From Entoloma clypeatum (taxonomy: Eukaryota > Basidiomycota > Agaricomycetes > Agaricales > Entolomataceae): a DNA stretch of 64,000 nucleotides. The stretch spans positions 3,286,001-3,350,000 of the forward strand of contig OY751492.1 of assembly GCA_963565915.1 (NCBI GenBank), in the 5' to 3' direction. A program made the translations under genes and the position numbers. The notes under the pieces are model-generated. The model was not told the DNA's origin and did not search any database. It saw nothing but the letters and a program-made list of their open reading frames with translations. This document shows, piece by piece, positions 44,896 to 54,555 of this stretch. Numbering within the stretch: position 1 is the first letter of the stretch; each line of letters begins with the position of its first letter.

Positions 44896-45525
44896 TTGCA
44901 CATAGAAATGGACAATCCTGAACATCTTGCTGCACTCGAACACGAGTTCCAGGAACACCGCCAAACCCTCACCAACATTACTGCTCAACTCAAACAACTT
45001 ATCCACTCCGCTATTCCACCTGTTCCCATTCCCAACCCCAACCCAATTCCCCCTCCAGTTCTGGCCTTTCCACCAGCTCCAATCACACCTGCCAATCCAG
45101 GCATACATTGGGCCAAACCTGTGACTCCATCAGACTTCAATGGAGCGTGTACCACTGGTTAAACTTTCCTTAATTCTTGCAAACTGTATATGGGACTGGT
45201 TCTGGAACAGTTTGCAGACGATCATGCTAGGATCTATTGGACACTTTCCTTCATGAAGAGTGGATGTGCTGCGCGCTTCGCCGACCACGTCATCTGACAA
45301 GAGCATCAGAATGGAGCTCCGTGCCACCAGACCTGGGTACAGTTCCGAACTGAGTTCATTGCGGAGTTCACTCCAAAAAATGAAGAACAAGATGCACAGC
45401 TTATTCTTGAGGAAGAAGCCTATTACCAAGGAAGTCAAGATGTGGAGGCTTACATTGATGACTTCAAAGATTATGTTGAAAAGGCTGGGTACAACAAAGG
45501 AGCAAACATAGTCCTTGTTAAGTAG
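44896..45525 (+). pseudogene. Ty3/gypsy gag fragment
   Basis: The frame encodes MDNPEHLAALEHEFQEHRQ, a Pro-rich linker, then the retroviral-type gag core ARIYWTLSFMKSGCAARFAD, WVQFRTEFIAEFTPKNEE and DVEAYIDDFKDYVEKAGY. It is interrupted by TAA at 45160-45162 and TGA at 45295-45297 and ends abruptly where gypsy LTR sequence begins. No pol follows. Confidence 0.8.
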
Positions 45526-45618
45526 GTGAAACGTCAGAGCTTCGTCGGAGTCTGTCGGAGATCGGACGTAGGGCTTAGACCGGAGTGGAACTCTGGAAAT
45601 GCGGAGGAACAACGAAGG
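45516..45618 (+). repeat. gypsy LTR fragment
   Basis: Starts TGTTAAGTAGGTGAAACGTC and matches the copies at 60415 (minus) and 63405 (plus) for about 100 bp before diverging. Confidence 0.7.
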
Positions 45619-45714
45619 GACATCGCACATCTGCCTACATGTCTTACACAGGGGCAGCAAAAGCTTATGCACTATATCAATTAAGTATTAGAGCATTATG
45701 TGTCACTTACTATG

Positions 45715-46220
45715 TATCTATTTTGTGAAATTTTGCCACAGATCTTATGATATAGCAATGCAGAGCTCTGCACCAAATAATAGTAAACAATGCACAGAAT
45801 ACATCGTGTGGGTGCGCACGGCACCTTTCTCATGATCTAATAAGGGTTTGAAGTCATAGAACTCATAAATACATATGTATTGACCTTCTGAAACACCTTG
45901 AATAATTCTAAGATGTCTAGATAAGATAGAAATAATCAAATGTGCAGATTTCAGTAAAAGTGTTATATCTCCATGATTAATCCACCAAATTTGAAAAACA
46001 AATGTGCTGTGAGATCCCCTGAATGGGGAGAATCCAAAGCTGAAGTAAAATTTTCTGGTCAAATTTTCGACCTATTTTGCTTATATTCACCTTATTAAGT
46101 CCTTGAATTTTATTTGCATGGTCTGGATAGGTTTACATACAATGTTGCAATAGTATATATTTACTACATGTAGTTTATAGGGGTTGTGGAAAGGAGAAAG
46201 TGAGAAAATGATGTTTTTTG
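45715..46220 (+). repeat. dispersed repeat D, copy 1
   Basis: About 500 bp, AT-rich, clearly similar in inverted orientation to 60421-60960 (shared blocks such as AATAATAGTAAACAATGC, TTTGAAAAACAAATGTG and CAAATTTTCGACCTATTTTG). No ORF; probably a MITE or other non-autonomous element. Confidence 0.7.
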
Positions 46221-46543
46221 TGTTTGAGATAACTCATGATGCACTGTTTATCATTATTTACAGTGTGATTTGATACATCAATTTGCTGCCCAGACTCTCT
46301 ACCATACATATCTAACTGTATATATACTTCTTATAGGTTTATAAACATCCCTAAATCAGTTAATAAGTATATTTGAGGCCTGTGATGCCACGGTTTGGGC
46401 ATTGAGGCCGTGAGTTTCAATGACACACTCGCTCGGCATTGACTGCCGAGCACCTCGGCAATCACCGAAAGTCGAACCATAAGTCGACGGCCAGCAAAAC
46501 GTTCCCACAGTTCTTTTTATCCCCCACCTCCACTCCATATGGC

Positions 46544-47072
46544 TAGTGTTCAAGGGTTCAGTCTTATGAACTGGAAAATGAACCTGAACTGGACTGGACT
46601 GGACTGGAAGAGACCTGAACTGGCAGTTCAGGTCTCACTGATTTTGAGCTCAACCAGTCTTCAGTTTCTCCAAATTTGGAAAGAAATTGGACTGGTTCAC
46701 CCCCAGTTCTAGTTTTGGATCTGAAAAATATGAACTGGTTCCAGTTTTTGATCATATATTCATTCAAAAACTGTACTTTTATGGGCAAAGATGTTCTTTT
46801 ATATAGTTTTCAATCATTTTTACAAGAGTTTATATCCAGAAGGCTTGAGAAACATGTTATTGATAACAAATTTTCAAGTTTTTGATTGAAAAAACAGGCT
46901 TTTGGTAGGTTTATAAATGGCTGAGAATTTTACCAGTTTAAACTGGGTTAAACCAGTCTTTACTAGTCCAGTCTAGTCCTTTCAGACTTTGAGAAAAAAA
47001 AGTGAACTGCTAGTCTCTAGTTCATCAATTTTTTGGTCAAAAAACCGGACTGGACTGAACCCTTGAACACTA
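46544..47072. mobile_element. hAT-like MITE with perfect 8-bp target duplication
   Basis: A 529-bp element with inverted ends TAGTGTTCAAGGGTTCAGTC. It is flanked by the identical octamer CATATGGC at 46536-46543 and 47073-47080. An 8-bp duplication and TAGNG-type ends are the hAT signature. The interior is rich in ACTGGACTGG-type motifs and non-coding. A diverged relative may lie at 63040-63245. Confidence 0.85.
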
Positions 47073-47079
47073 CATATGG

Positions 47080-47640
47080 CCACCACTTGTGGCCAATGGC
47101 CCACTATCGCCCCCTGTAGTGCCCAACAGCCTACCTTCAGGGACAATGGCCTCTGTTCACGCCCAATGGCTCTACCCATGCCCAACGGCGTCGACTCGCG
47201 CCCAACGGCCCCTCCTGTGCCCAACGGCCTCCACTCGCGCCCAATGGCCCCCTATCATGCCCAATGGCCCCCTATGACACCCCACAGCCTTGGCTCACCC
47301 CCAATGCCACTCCACATGCCCAACGGCATCGACTCACACCTAACAGCCCCTCCTCTGCCCAACGGCGTCCATTCATGTCCAACGGCGTCCACTCGCGCCC
47401 AATGGCCCCTCCTGTGCCCAATGGCCTCCACTCACACCCAATGGCCTCCCTTCGCACCCCCCAACAGCATCCACCCACGCCCAATGCCCCCTATCACGCC
47501 AAACAGCCTCCACTCACACCCAAAGCCGCCGAATCATGCCCAAAGCCACCGAATCATGCCCAAAGTCGCCGAATCATGCCCAACAGCGCTGACTCATGTC
47601 CAATGTGTCAAACAGCCTCCATTCATGCCCAACGGCTACC
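47080..47640. repeat. GC-rich minisatellite
   Basis: About 560 bp of degenerate tandem units of roughly 20-33 bp around GCCCAAYGGC, including three copies of CCGAATCATGCCCAA. Because few stops occur, long overlapping frames are open in more than one phase (47076-47693 and 47264-47752); I regard them as by-products. Confidence 0.85.
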
Positions 47641-47674
47641 ACTCCCATACATGTATATATTTAGCCACCATGTA

Positions 47675-49274
47675 CAGTGCCTCACAAAACTGATTCAATG
47701 TTTGTTGCTTTTTGAATACCTTCAAGATAACTCTGCAAAGAATACCAATTGAATTAAACCTTTGGTATATAATTGAAGGCCCTACTTCAGGGCTTTCAGA
47801 ATATAAAGGAATCATATGATTTAGATCAGAATCCATGGAGATATGATTAAATTAAATCAGCAACTCATTGAATCAGTTTTGTGAGTACCTATGGCAATTA
47901 TCAGAATCAAATGCTTCACTGGTTGTATGGTAACCAGTTGTCATGACTTACTGATGGAACTTGAATAGAAAACCCTGATGGGTTGTCAAGGAAAGTTGTA
48001 TAAGAAGAATCCAACCTCAACAGCCTCCATAATTAATCATGCGCCCTATCTCCTCTTCCCACAAGGAAAACATTCTTTCTCTGGCCTCCAATGGTCACTC
48101 CACTCGTCATATTGCCTCTAACCTGGGTGTCAGCCAACCAACTGTCTCCAGAGTGCTTCAGAATCTTCTTCCTCATCGCAATCTCTCTTCTGGTGGTCGT
48201 CCATCCAAGCTTTCTCCCACCAACACACGAAACATACTTTCACAAATCACCTCAGGGAGAGCCTCCAATGCTGTGCAGGCTACCAAACACATCAACACTG
48301 TCATCTCCAATCCTGTCTCCCCAGAAACTGTGAGAAGGGTTCTCAGAAAACATGAATTTAAGGCTAAAAAAGACCTTTCTTAAAGGCCATACATTGGAAG
48401 AGGCGGTTGGCATTTGCTATGAAGCACAGGGAATGGACAGTGGAGGACTGGAAGAGGGTCATTTGGTCAGATGAGACCAAAATCAACAGGTTTGGGTCAG
48501 ATTGCAAGGAATGGGCCTGGAAAAAGAAGGGTGAGGGGCTTATTGAAAGAGAGGTTCAGGGCACAGTCAAGTTTGGGGGAGGAAATATTATGGTTTGGGG
48601 TTGTATGGGTTGGGAAGGTGTGGGGAGACTTGCAGAGGTTGAGGGGAGGATGGATGCTGATCAGTATGTGTCCATTTTGGAGGACAATTTGCTGCCCAGC
48701 ATGGAGGAGAGTGGAATCTCTGAAGAGGAGATCATTTTTCAGCAGGACAATGACCCCAAGCACACCTCCAAGAAGGCCAAAAAATGGATGGACAGCAAGA
48801 ATATTGCTCTGCTGGATTGGCCTGCACAGTCCCCAGACCTCAATCCTATTGAACACCTCTGGGTTCATATTAAAAGGAAGTTGAATGAATATCCAACACC
48901 ACCCAAGGGAGTCTGGGAGATTTGGGACAGAGCAGCAGAGGTGTGGAATAATATAGAGCCAGAAGTGTGTCAAAACCTGATAGAAAGTATGCCAAGAAGG
49001 GTAGAGGCAGTAATCAAAGCTAAGGGGGGTGATACCAAGTACTAAAGTATAAAATACTGTATTTATTGTACATACTCACAAAACTGATTCAATGAGTCCC
49101 TGGAGTAATTTGATCATTTTTTATGGGAATTACATAATTATTGCAGATTCCGAGAGTCCTGAAGCAGGGCTTTTAATCAGGTACCAATACCTTCTTTTGA
49201 TTGGCATTATTTGCAAAGTTATTTTGAAGGTATTCACAAAGTAGCAAATATTGAATCAGTTTTGTGAGGCACTG
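47675..49274 (+). mobile_element. Tc1-type transposon, copy A (1,600 bp)
   Basis: Flanked by TA (47673-47674, 49275-49276). Inverted repeats of about 215 bp begin CAGTGCCTCACAAAACTGAT and contain a second copy of CTCACAAAACTGATTCAAT near their inner end, an IR/DR layout as in Sleeping Beauty-like elements. It is the inverted twin of 60961-62560: same length and, where compared, the same sequence including encoded peptides. Confidence 0.95.
48039..49045 (+). pseudogene. Tc1 transposase, split by a frameshift (copy A)
   Basis: Part 1 (48039-48383) is the paired-like HTH DNA-binding half, ISSSHKENILSLASNGHST, VSQPTVSRVL and a GRPSKLS linker. Part 2 (48407-49045, open a little further upstream) is the catalytic half, with WSDETKINRF (D1), FQQDNDPKHTSK (D2) and SPDLNPIEHLWV (E), spacing D-34-E, the Tc1 class. 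The two halves are out of frame by one base around 48375-48385, where TTCTTAAAGGCC lies. No normal intron fits. Copy B has the identical lesion. Confidence 0.9.
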
Positions 49275-49276
49275 TA

Positions 49277-50546
49277 AGTCCCTCGTTTGAGCTCTTCGGA
49301 CGTTACTTGGGCGTGGCGCCCAGGGATCCTAGAGTCACAGTTCAATGAGTGAAGAAAATGTAGATGAGGATGCATACTGCTTTCTTCTTTCCACATTTGC
49401 GAGTACAGACATGGTGTGCATGCTGTCCGTATCGCAACTGCGTGACTTTCACCCTTCGAATGCGTGGTGTGACCATGCAATTCAGAGTACAGAGGTGTCA
49501 TCTGTGGAAACCGTCATCACACTGAATAACATGGATGTCACGGTGTGACCAATGGTTTGCTTGGAGGAAACCATAGTGGAAGCAGATGCACGATCCTTTC
49601 ATCTAGGAACGATTTTAAGTCAGCATCAAATCTGAGATTGTGCAACCATAAAAATGGGAAGTTCCTGAGGCAACTCGAAAAGGGCGCTTCTACCAGGTAC
49701 AGGGTGCAATGGATCAAGATTGATTGACAAAAAAGGTTCAAGGAACAGAAAGTTCCTGAGAATCATGATGTCTGAATGTCAGCATATCGAGATATACTCA
49801 ATTTGGTTTATAAGACCATAAACTCATTCCAAGGGCATTGATTAGATCAAATGCTGATAACTGCGAGAAAGTCTTGCTTCTCAAGCTGGCGTCGTCACCT
49901 CCGCTTCCAGGTATATCTATATGTCAATGCTCAAAACAAGTAAAAAACTTGGAGCGACAGATAACTGTATAGCGTTGGCCTTTGAAAGGTCTGTGCTATT
50001 TGACAGGACATGTCACAGCATGTGAAATGTAGACTACGACTGCGAGCAAGCTCAGCAGGTTTTGTCTACATGTTGCACATAAGTAGTGGCGGCAGCTGAT
50101 AAGGCGCACAGCACACTAGCTACACAAAAATTGTCCAAATATAGACATAGGCTGTAAAGGCGCTAGTCTAAATCAAGAACTAGAGCGCTGGCAGCAGCTG
50201 CAAGCAAGCTCAGCAGATCTAACGCTGTTAAGACCAGAGGCGATCACATGCAATGAGCGCGATGCATTCAGCACTCCAGAGCGCTCAATAGCCTTGGACA
50301 TCAGAACTAGGTGCAGCCGAAAACGGCGCTCACTAGTCTGGAACCCCCAAGTATCAAAAACAGATAACTAACTTAAACTAGCTTATGCTACTAGTTTAAA
50401 GAGGACAGACGGCAGCAGCCTGAAAGGCGCACATGTCATCGCTCACTGGTCAAGGACCAGGTTAGTATCATACAGGCATAGTAGTCGCAGCAGCTCCATT
50501 AGAGCGCGCAAACTACTCTAGGACTTAGAGGGATAAACCCAAGCCT
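49277..50546. other. non-coding, probable element debris
   Basis: Short frames only. The part next to 50546 precedes, on the minus strand, nothing recognisable beyond a copia-type primer-binding site, so it may be copia leader or internal sequence that has decayed. Confidence 0.4.
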
Positions 50547-50553
50547 AGGGGCT

Positions 50554-50906
50554 ATCCGGGGCCCATAACCTATTGAACAGCATGCCTTGCAGACGCAGAG
50601 GAAGCCTGGTTAATGATACTCACATTGAAGCGAAGAGGGTTAAGATGTTGGTTGAAGAGTGGGCGATGATAGAAGTTTTGTAGAACTTGTGAAGTCTCTG
50701 TTAAAGTCTATCGTACTACACTACTTACATGCAGTACTTATAGGTATGGGAATGCGCACAGACCAACTACGAGCTAGTAACACTATTGGCTAGAATGTGA
50801 TGGAACATCTTGGTACACAGCATCAAGGCTGTGGTGCGCAGCATTCTGAGTCACAGAGATGACTCAGAGATCTAGAACGAGTCTAGATTGTTCTATGTCT
50901 AGAACA
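50554..50906 (-). mobile_element. copia LTR and primer-binding site, relic
   Basis: On the minus strand a candidate LTR (50906 to 50574) starts TGTTCTAGACATAG and ends GCATGCTGTTCA. It is followed within a few bases by GGTTATGGGCCCCGGAT (50570-50554), the same primer-binding site as in the intact copia element. Internal coding sequence is missing, and the partner LTR was not found. Confidence 0.5.
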
Positions 50907-50930
50907 CTTCATGTGGTCAGGCCACATGGT

Positions 50931-52825
50931 AAAACACATGATCGTAGTCACGTGATTGACTGTCGATACATTACTTGAATGTTCAACAGTTGAGTTCCGG
51001 GGTGGTGTGAAGGTGTGGGAGTGGAACGCTACTGGGTGTATCTCCTCGTCGGAGGTCCGGATGGACAAAATAGCACCAAGTGCGTAGTCGGAGGTGTCTG
51101 TCTCAATGATAATAGGTCGATCAGGAATCCAATGAGTGAGGACCAGTGCTTTGGTAAAAGTGAGTTTCAACTTGTTGAACGCACTCTGTGTGGAGTCAGA
51201 GAAATGGAACGGAGTACCCTTCCGGGTGAGTCAGGTGAGCGGAACAATGATGTCCAAATAACCATAAATGAAACATCAATAGAAATTTGCAAATCCAAGG
51301 AAAGACTGTATGTCCTTCACTTTTCGAGGTTCAGGCCACTCTTGGATGGTCTTCACCTTGGTTTCGGACATACAGAGACCGGTGGGAGAAAGGATGAAAC
51401 TAAGATATTCAACTGTGTCGACAGAAAATTTGCACTTGTCAGAGCAGACATAAAGTCTGTTCTTGCAGAGATGTCGGAGAACTTCCTTGACATCGTCGGG
51501 GTGCTTGGCAGGGTCATTGGAGTAAATGAGAATGTCATCGAGGTAGACCACCACTGTAACATTGAGGAGGTCACTGAAGATATCATTCACAAATTGCTGA
51601 AAAGTGGCAGGGGCGTTGGATAGTCCAAAAGGCATAACAAGCCATTCAAACAATCCGCAACGAGTGCAGAAAGCGGTTTTCCATTCATCTCCGTCGGCAA
51701 TGCGGACAAGATGATATGCATGCCAGAGATCGAGAGTGGTATAAACATGCACTTTTCCGGCAGTGGAAAGGAGGTTGGAGATGAGCGGAAGAGGGTAGTG
51801 ATCCTTCTTGGTAACTTTGTTCAGGCCCTGATAGTTGACGCACAGGTGGAAGGAACCGTCCTTCTTTCAGACAAAGAGGACCGGAGCACCATGCGGAGAG
51901 CGAGAGGGGTGAATGAAACCAATGGCCAAATGTTTGTCTATGAAGTTTCGCAGGGCAGATAGTTTGGATTGTGAAATGGAGTACATAGGGCCAATAGGGG
52001 GAGTCGATCCATCTTCTAACTTGATGCAGAGGTCATATGGACGATGTGGAGCAAGGGTGTCTGCTTTTGTCTTGCTAAAAACATCGGCAGAATCGTGATA
52101 TTCCTCTGGGATATGGGAGAGGTCCAGAGGTTCCTCAGACATGGAAGCGGATTGGGCAGAGATCATGTGGTCGGAGAGGTGAATTCGGAAAGATTGGGCA
52201 CCCGGAAGTTTGCAAGCGCGCACAAATGCGGCTGCATTTATCAATGCAATATTCGGAACAACGTCCGGAGTAGCAGCGGGTGTGCCGGAGTTGGAGGTCG
52301 GAGTATCGGAAGAGGTCTGCGGAGGTAGTGGGGCTGACCTGGCAGAAGACGTCAAGGTCGGAGACTCCTTCAAGAGCTGTGGACGGAAAGTAATACTGCC
52401 CAATATCCAGTCAATCATAGGATTGTAGCGGGTGAGCCAGTTGTATCCAAGAACCATAGAAGAGGAGGAATCGAGCAGAGTCACGTAGGCTGTAATGGCC
52501 ATATATTCACCGGAGGAAAAGTATACAGGGAGATCAACTGCCTGAGTAATGACGGAGTTGGACGTTCCGTCAAATAATTTAAGTTTGATCGGAGGTATGG
52601 AGGTGAAAGGGAGTTTATAGGATGAAGCCTAACAGGAGTCAATAAAACAATGAGTAGAGCCGGAGTCCACAAGGGCAGCTATTGGAGAAGAATCGGAGAT
52701 AAGCAGAGATGTAAGTCGGACACGGAGGGAATTGGGATCGGAAAGAGCAGAAGCGTTGAGTAGAGCGGTAGTACAGATAGGTTCAATGCAGTCCTCAGGC
52801 CGTACAGAGTCCTGTGGACTGCCCG
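50931..52825 (-). pseudogene. Ty3/gypsy pol fragment (protease and reverse transcriptase)
   Basis: Minus-strand reading shows the protease motif DSGSTHCFIDS near 52665, LDSSSSMVLGYNWL, then reverse transcriptase with TTLDLWHAYHLVRI, FEWLVMPFGLSNAPATFQQF and the active site VVVYLDDILIYS, and the start of RNase H (IIETDTSDYALGAILS). It is broken by stops, including TAG after CFIDSC, TGA after APVLFV and TGA TGT after GFANFY. It ends at about 50930 against the copia LTR, so RNase H is cut and integrase is absent. Confidence 0.85.
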
Positions 52826-53929
52826 CTAATTTTTTGTTTCGTCCGTGGTCTTGGCTTGGGCAGCGCGCGCCTTAGCCTTAGAGGCGGAGGACGAAGACTT
52901 CAGGCAATCTTTCGCGACGTGTCCAGCTTTGCCACAAAACATACAGAGGTTGTTGTCAAAACGGCGTTTGCGTTCCTCCGGAGTTAGCTTTCCGTCTTTT
53001 CCGAGTCTGTCGGAGATGTCGGACTTGGGAGCGGAGGAAGGCTTCGACTGTTTGCCCTGGTTCTGTGTCTGCGGTTTGGCTTTGGAGTTTTTATCGGAGT
53101 TTGCGGAGGGGGTTTTAGCTTCGGATTTGTCGGATTTGGATGCGGATTTGTCGGAGCGGGATTTCTCGTGATGACGTTCCCAGTGGCAAGCATCAATAGT
53201 CTGTGCTAGCTTCCTAAGTGCTGGTAACGTGCTTGGCTTTGCTTGAGTCCCAAGGACATCTTTAATCCGCTCCGCCAACCCAGAGTAGTACCGGTGATGC
53301 AGGGCGGAGCTGTCCCAGTGCGTTTTGGCAGCAAGGCGTGTGAACTCGATATTATACTTGAGAATATGTTGATTTTCGTGCATTTTGAGATTGTCCAGAG
53401 AGTCGGCAGCATCCGCAACGGGGTCAATGACCCCGAATTCCGTGCGGAGTGTGCAGAGGAATGCGGGCCAATCTTCGTACCAGTCCGGGGGGTTGTCCGG
53501 GTCCGGTTCGATGATGAAATGCTCGAAATAATCGAGAGCTGTGCCTCGGAGGAAAGAGATGGCAAGAGTGATTTTGGCAGAGTCATCGTCATACTTGGAG
53601 TTGTCGCGGAAGAACAATGTGCATTGGAGGATGAACTGGTTCAGTTCCCGGGGATCGGAACCGTCGAAGGTGTCCGGATCCTTAGCCTTTTTGTGATGCT
53701 TGTGACCTTTGCTGCATTTGAGTTCATTGGTCATTAAGAGGAAAGCATCCGCAAGGGCTTGTGGGCCGAAAATATTCTGAGGAGACGGGGGTGCGGATTC
53801 TATGGGGGAAGTGGGGATCGGAATATTATGCGGAGGTGTGATGGGCCGAAAACCCGGAGGTGTCGGAGTAGTGGGAGGCACGGGGGATAGTTCTGTTAAA
53901 CATTGTTCGACATTTTGTGAATGGTACAC
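52826..53929 (-). CDS. Ty3/gypsy gag, open reading frame
   Basis: 367 codons. A Pro-rich N-terminus precedes the capsid-like region (DPDTFDGSDPRELNQFILQC, FLRGTALDYFEHFI, WPAFLCTLRTEFG, ENQHILKYNIEFTRLA), a Lys/Ser linker and the zinc knuckle CMFCGKAGHVAKDC. It encodes the structural protein of the gypsy element whose pol lies just downstream. The first codons at 53915-53929 abut an oppositely oriented chromodomain fragment, so the true N-terminus was probably lost. Confidence 0.85.
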   Translation of the reverse strand: MYHSQNVEQCLTELSPVPPTTPTPPGFRPITPPHNIPIPTSPIESAPPSPQNIFGPQALADAFLLMTNELKCSKGHKHHKKAKDPDTFDGSDPRELNQFILQCTLFFRDNSKYDDDSAKITLAISFLRGTALDYFEHFIIEPDPDNPPDWYEDWPAFLCTLRTEFGVIDPVADAADSLDNLKMHENQHILKYNIEFTRLAAKTHWDSSALHHRYYSGLAERIKDVLGTQAKPSTLPALRKLAQTIDACHWERHHEKSRSDKSASKSDKSEAKTPSANSDKNSKAKPQTQNQGKQSKPSSAPKSDISDRLGKDGKLTPEERKRRFDNNLCMFCGKAGHVAKDCLKSSSSASKAKARAAQAKTTDETKN

Positions 53930-54230
53930 ACTCTTACACCCTCCAACTTCCAGACACCATACGCGGTGTTCACCCCGTTTTCCACATCTCCAAGCTGGAG
54001 CTATCTGTTCCGAATGTCATTCCGAACTGGACAGTAACTCCGCCTCCTCCGATTGACGTTGAAGGAGAAGTGGAATATGAAATCGCCGAAATCCTTGACA
54101 CCAAACTGGATCGTCGGCATTCTTGCAAACTGCTCTACCTAGTCCGTTGGCTAGGCTATGAAGGAACCGATGAGGAACAGTCCTGGCTACCCGCCACGGA
54201 ACTCGAACACGCGATGGACTTAGTCGTGGA
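53917..54230 (+). pseudogene. gypsy integrase C-terminus with chromodomain, inverted fragment
   Basis: Plus-strand frame with GVHPVFHISKLELSVPN, EYEIAEILDTKLDRR, LLYLVRWLGYEGTDEEQSW and LPATELEHAMDL: the C-terminal chromodomain that steers gypsy integration. It lies head to head with the gag gene and runs directly into copia LTR sequence at 54231, so its own 3' end is replaced. Confidence 0.85.
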
Positions 54231-54479
54231 AACTCTACGATACCGCTATGGTCACTTACATGGTTTGGAGGGGGTAAGGCTAGTGAGAGCGGTTGAGGCT
54301 GGTGAGAGCGATGGAGCTGGTTAAGAGTCAAGAGACAACTTGTTGGTATTGACAGTTTCCTGGTCTTATATACCGTACTACTGTTTGTACCAACCAAACA
54401 AGTATGTAAGAAAGATATGTAATGGTCATGTGATGTGATCTAATCTAATCTAATCTACGTGATGGGAAAAGTTTCAACA
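54231..54479 (-). repeat. copia 3' LTR, truncated
   Basis: 249 bp matching 59708-59955; the last part of the LTR is replaced by gypsy chromodomain sequence at 54230. It contains the pentamer repeat TAATC. Confidence 0.85.
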
Positions 54480-54555
54480 CCCCCCCATATTTAGTACATA
54501 CTTCTAAATACATCTTACTTTTTCCCACATATATATATAGGTACTTTTGTTTTGC

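Noticed and set aside
47076..47752. Two long overlapping ORFs with Asn-Gly-Pro-rich repeats
   Set aside because: They follow from stop-poor minisatellite units open in several frames.
48039..49045. Transposase frameshift explained by an intron
   Set aside because: No GT...AG pair of reasonable length near 48375-48410 restores the frame without losing conserved residues.
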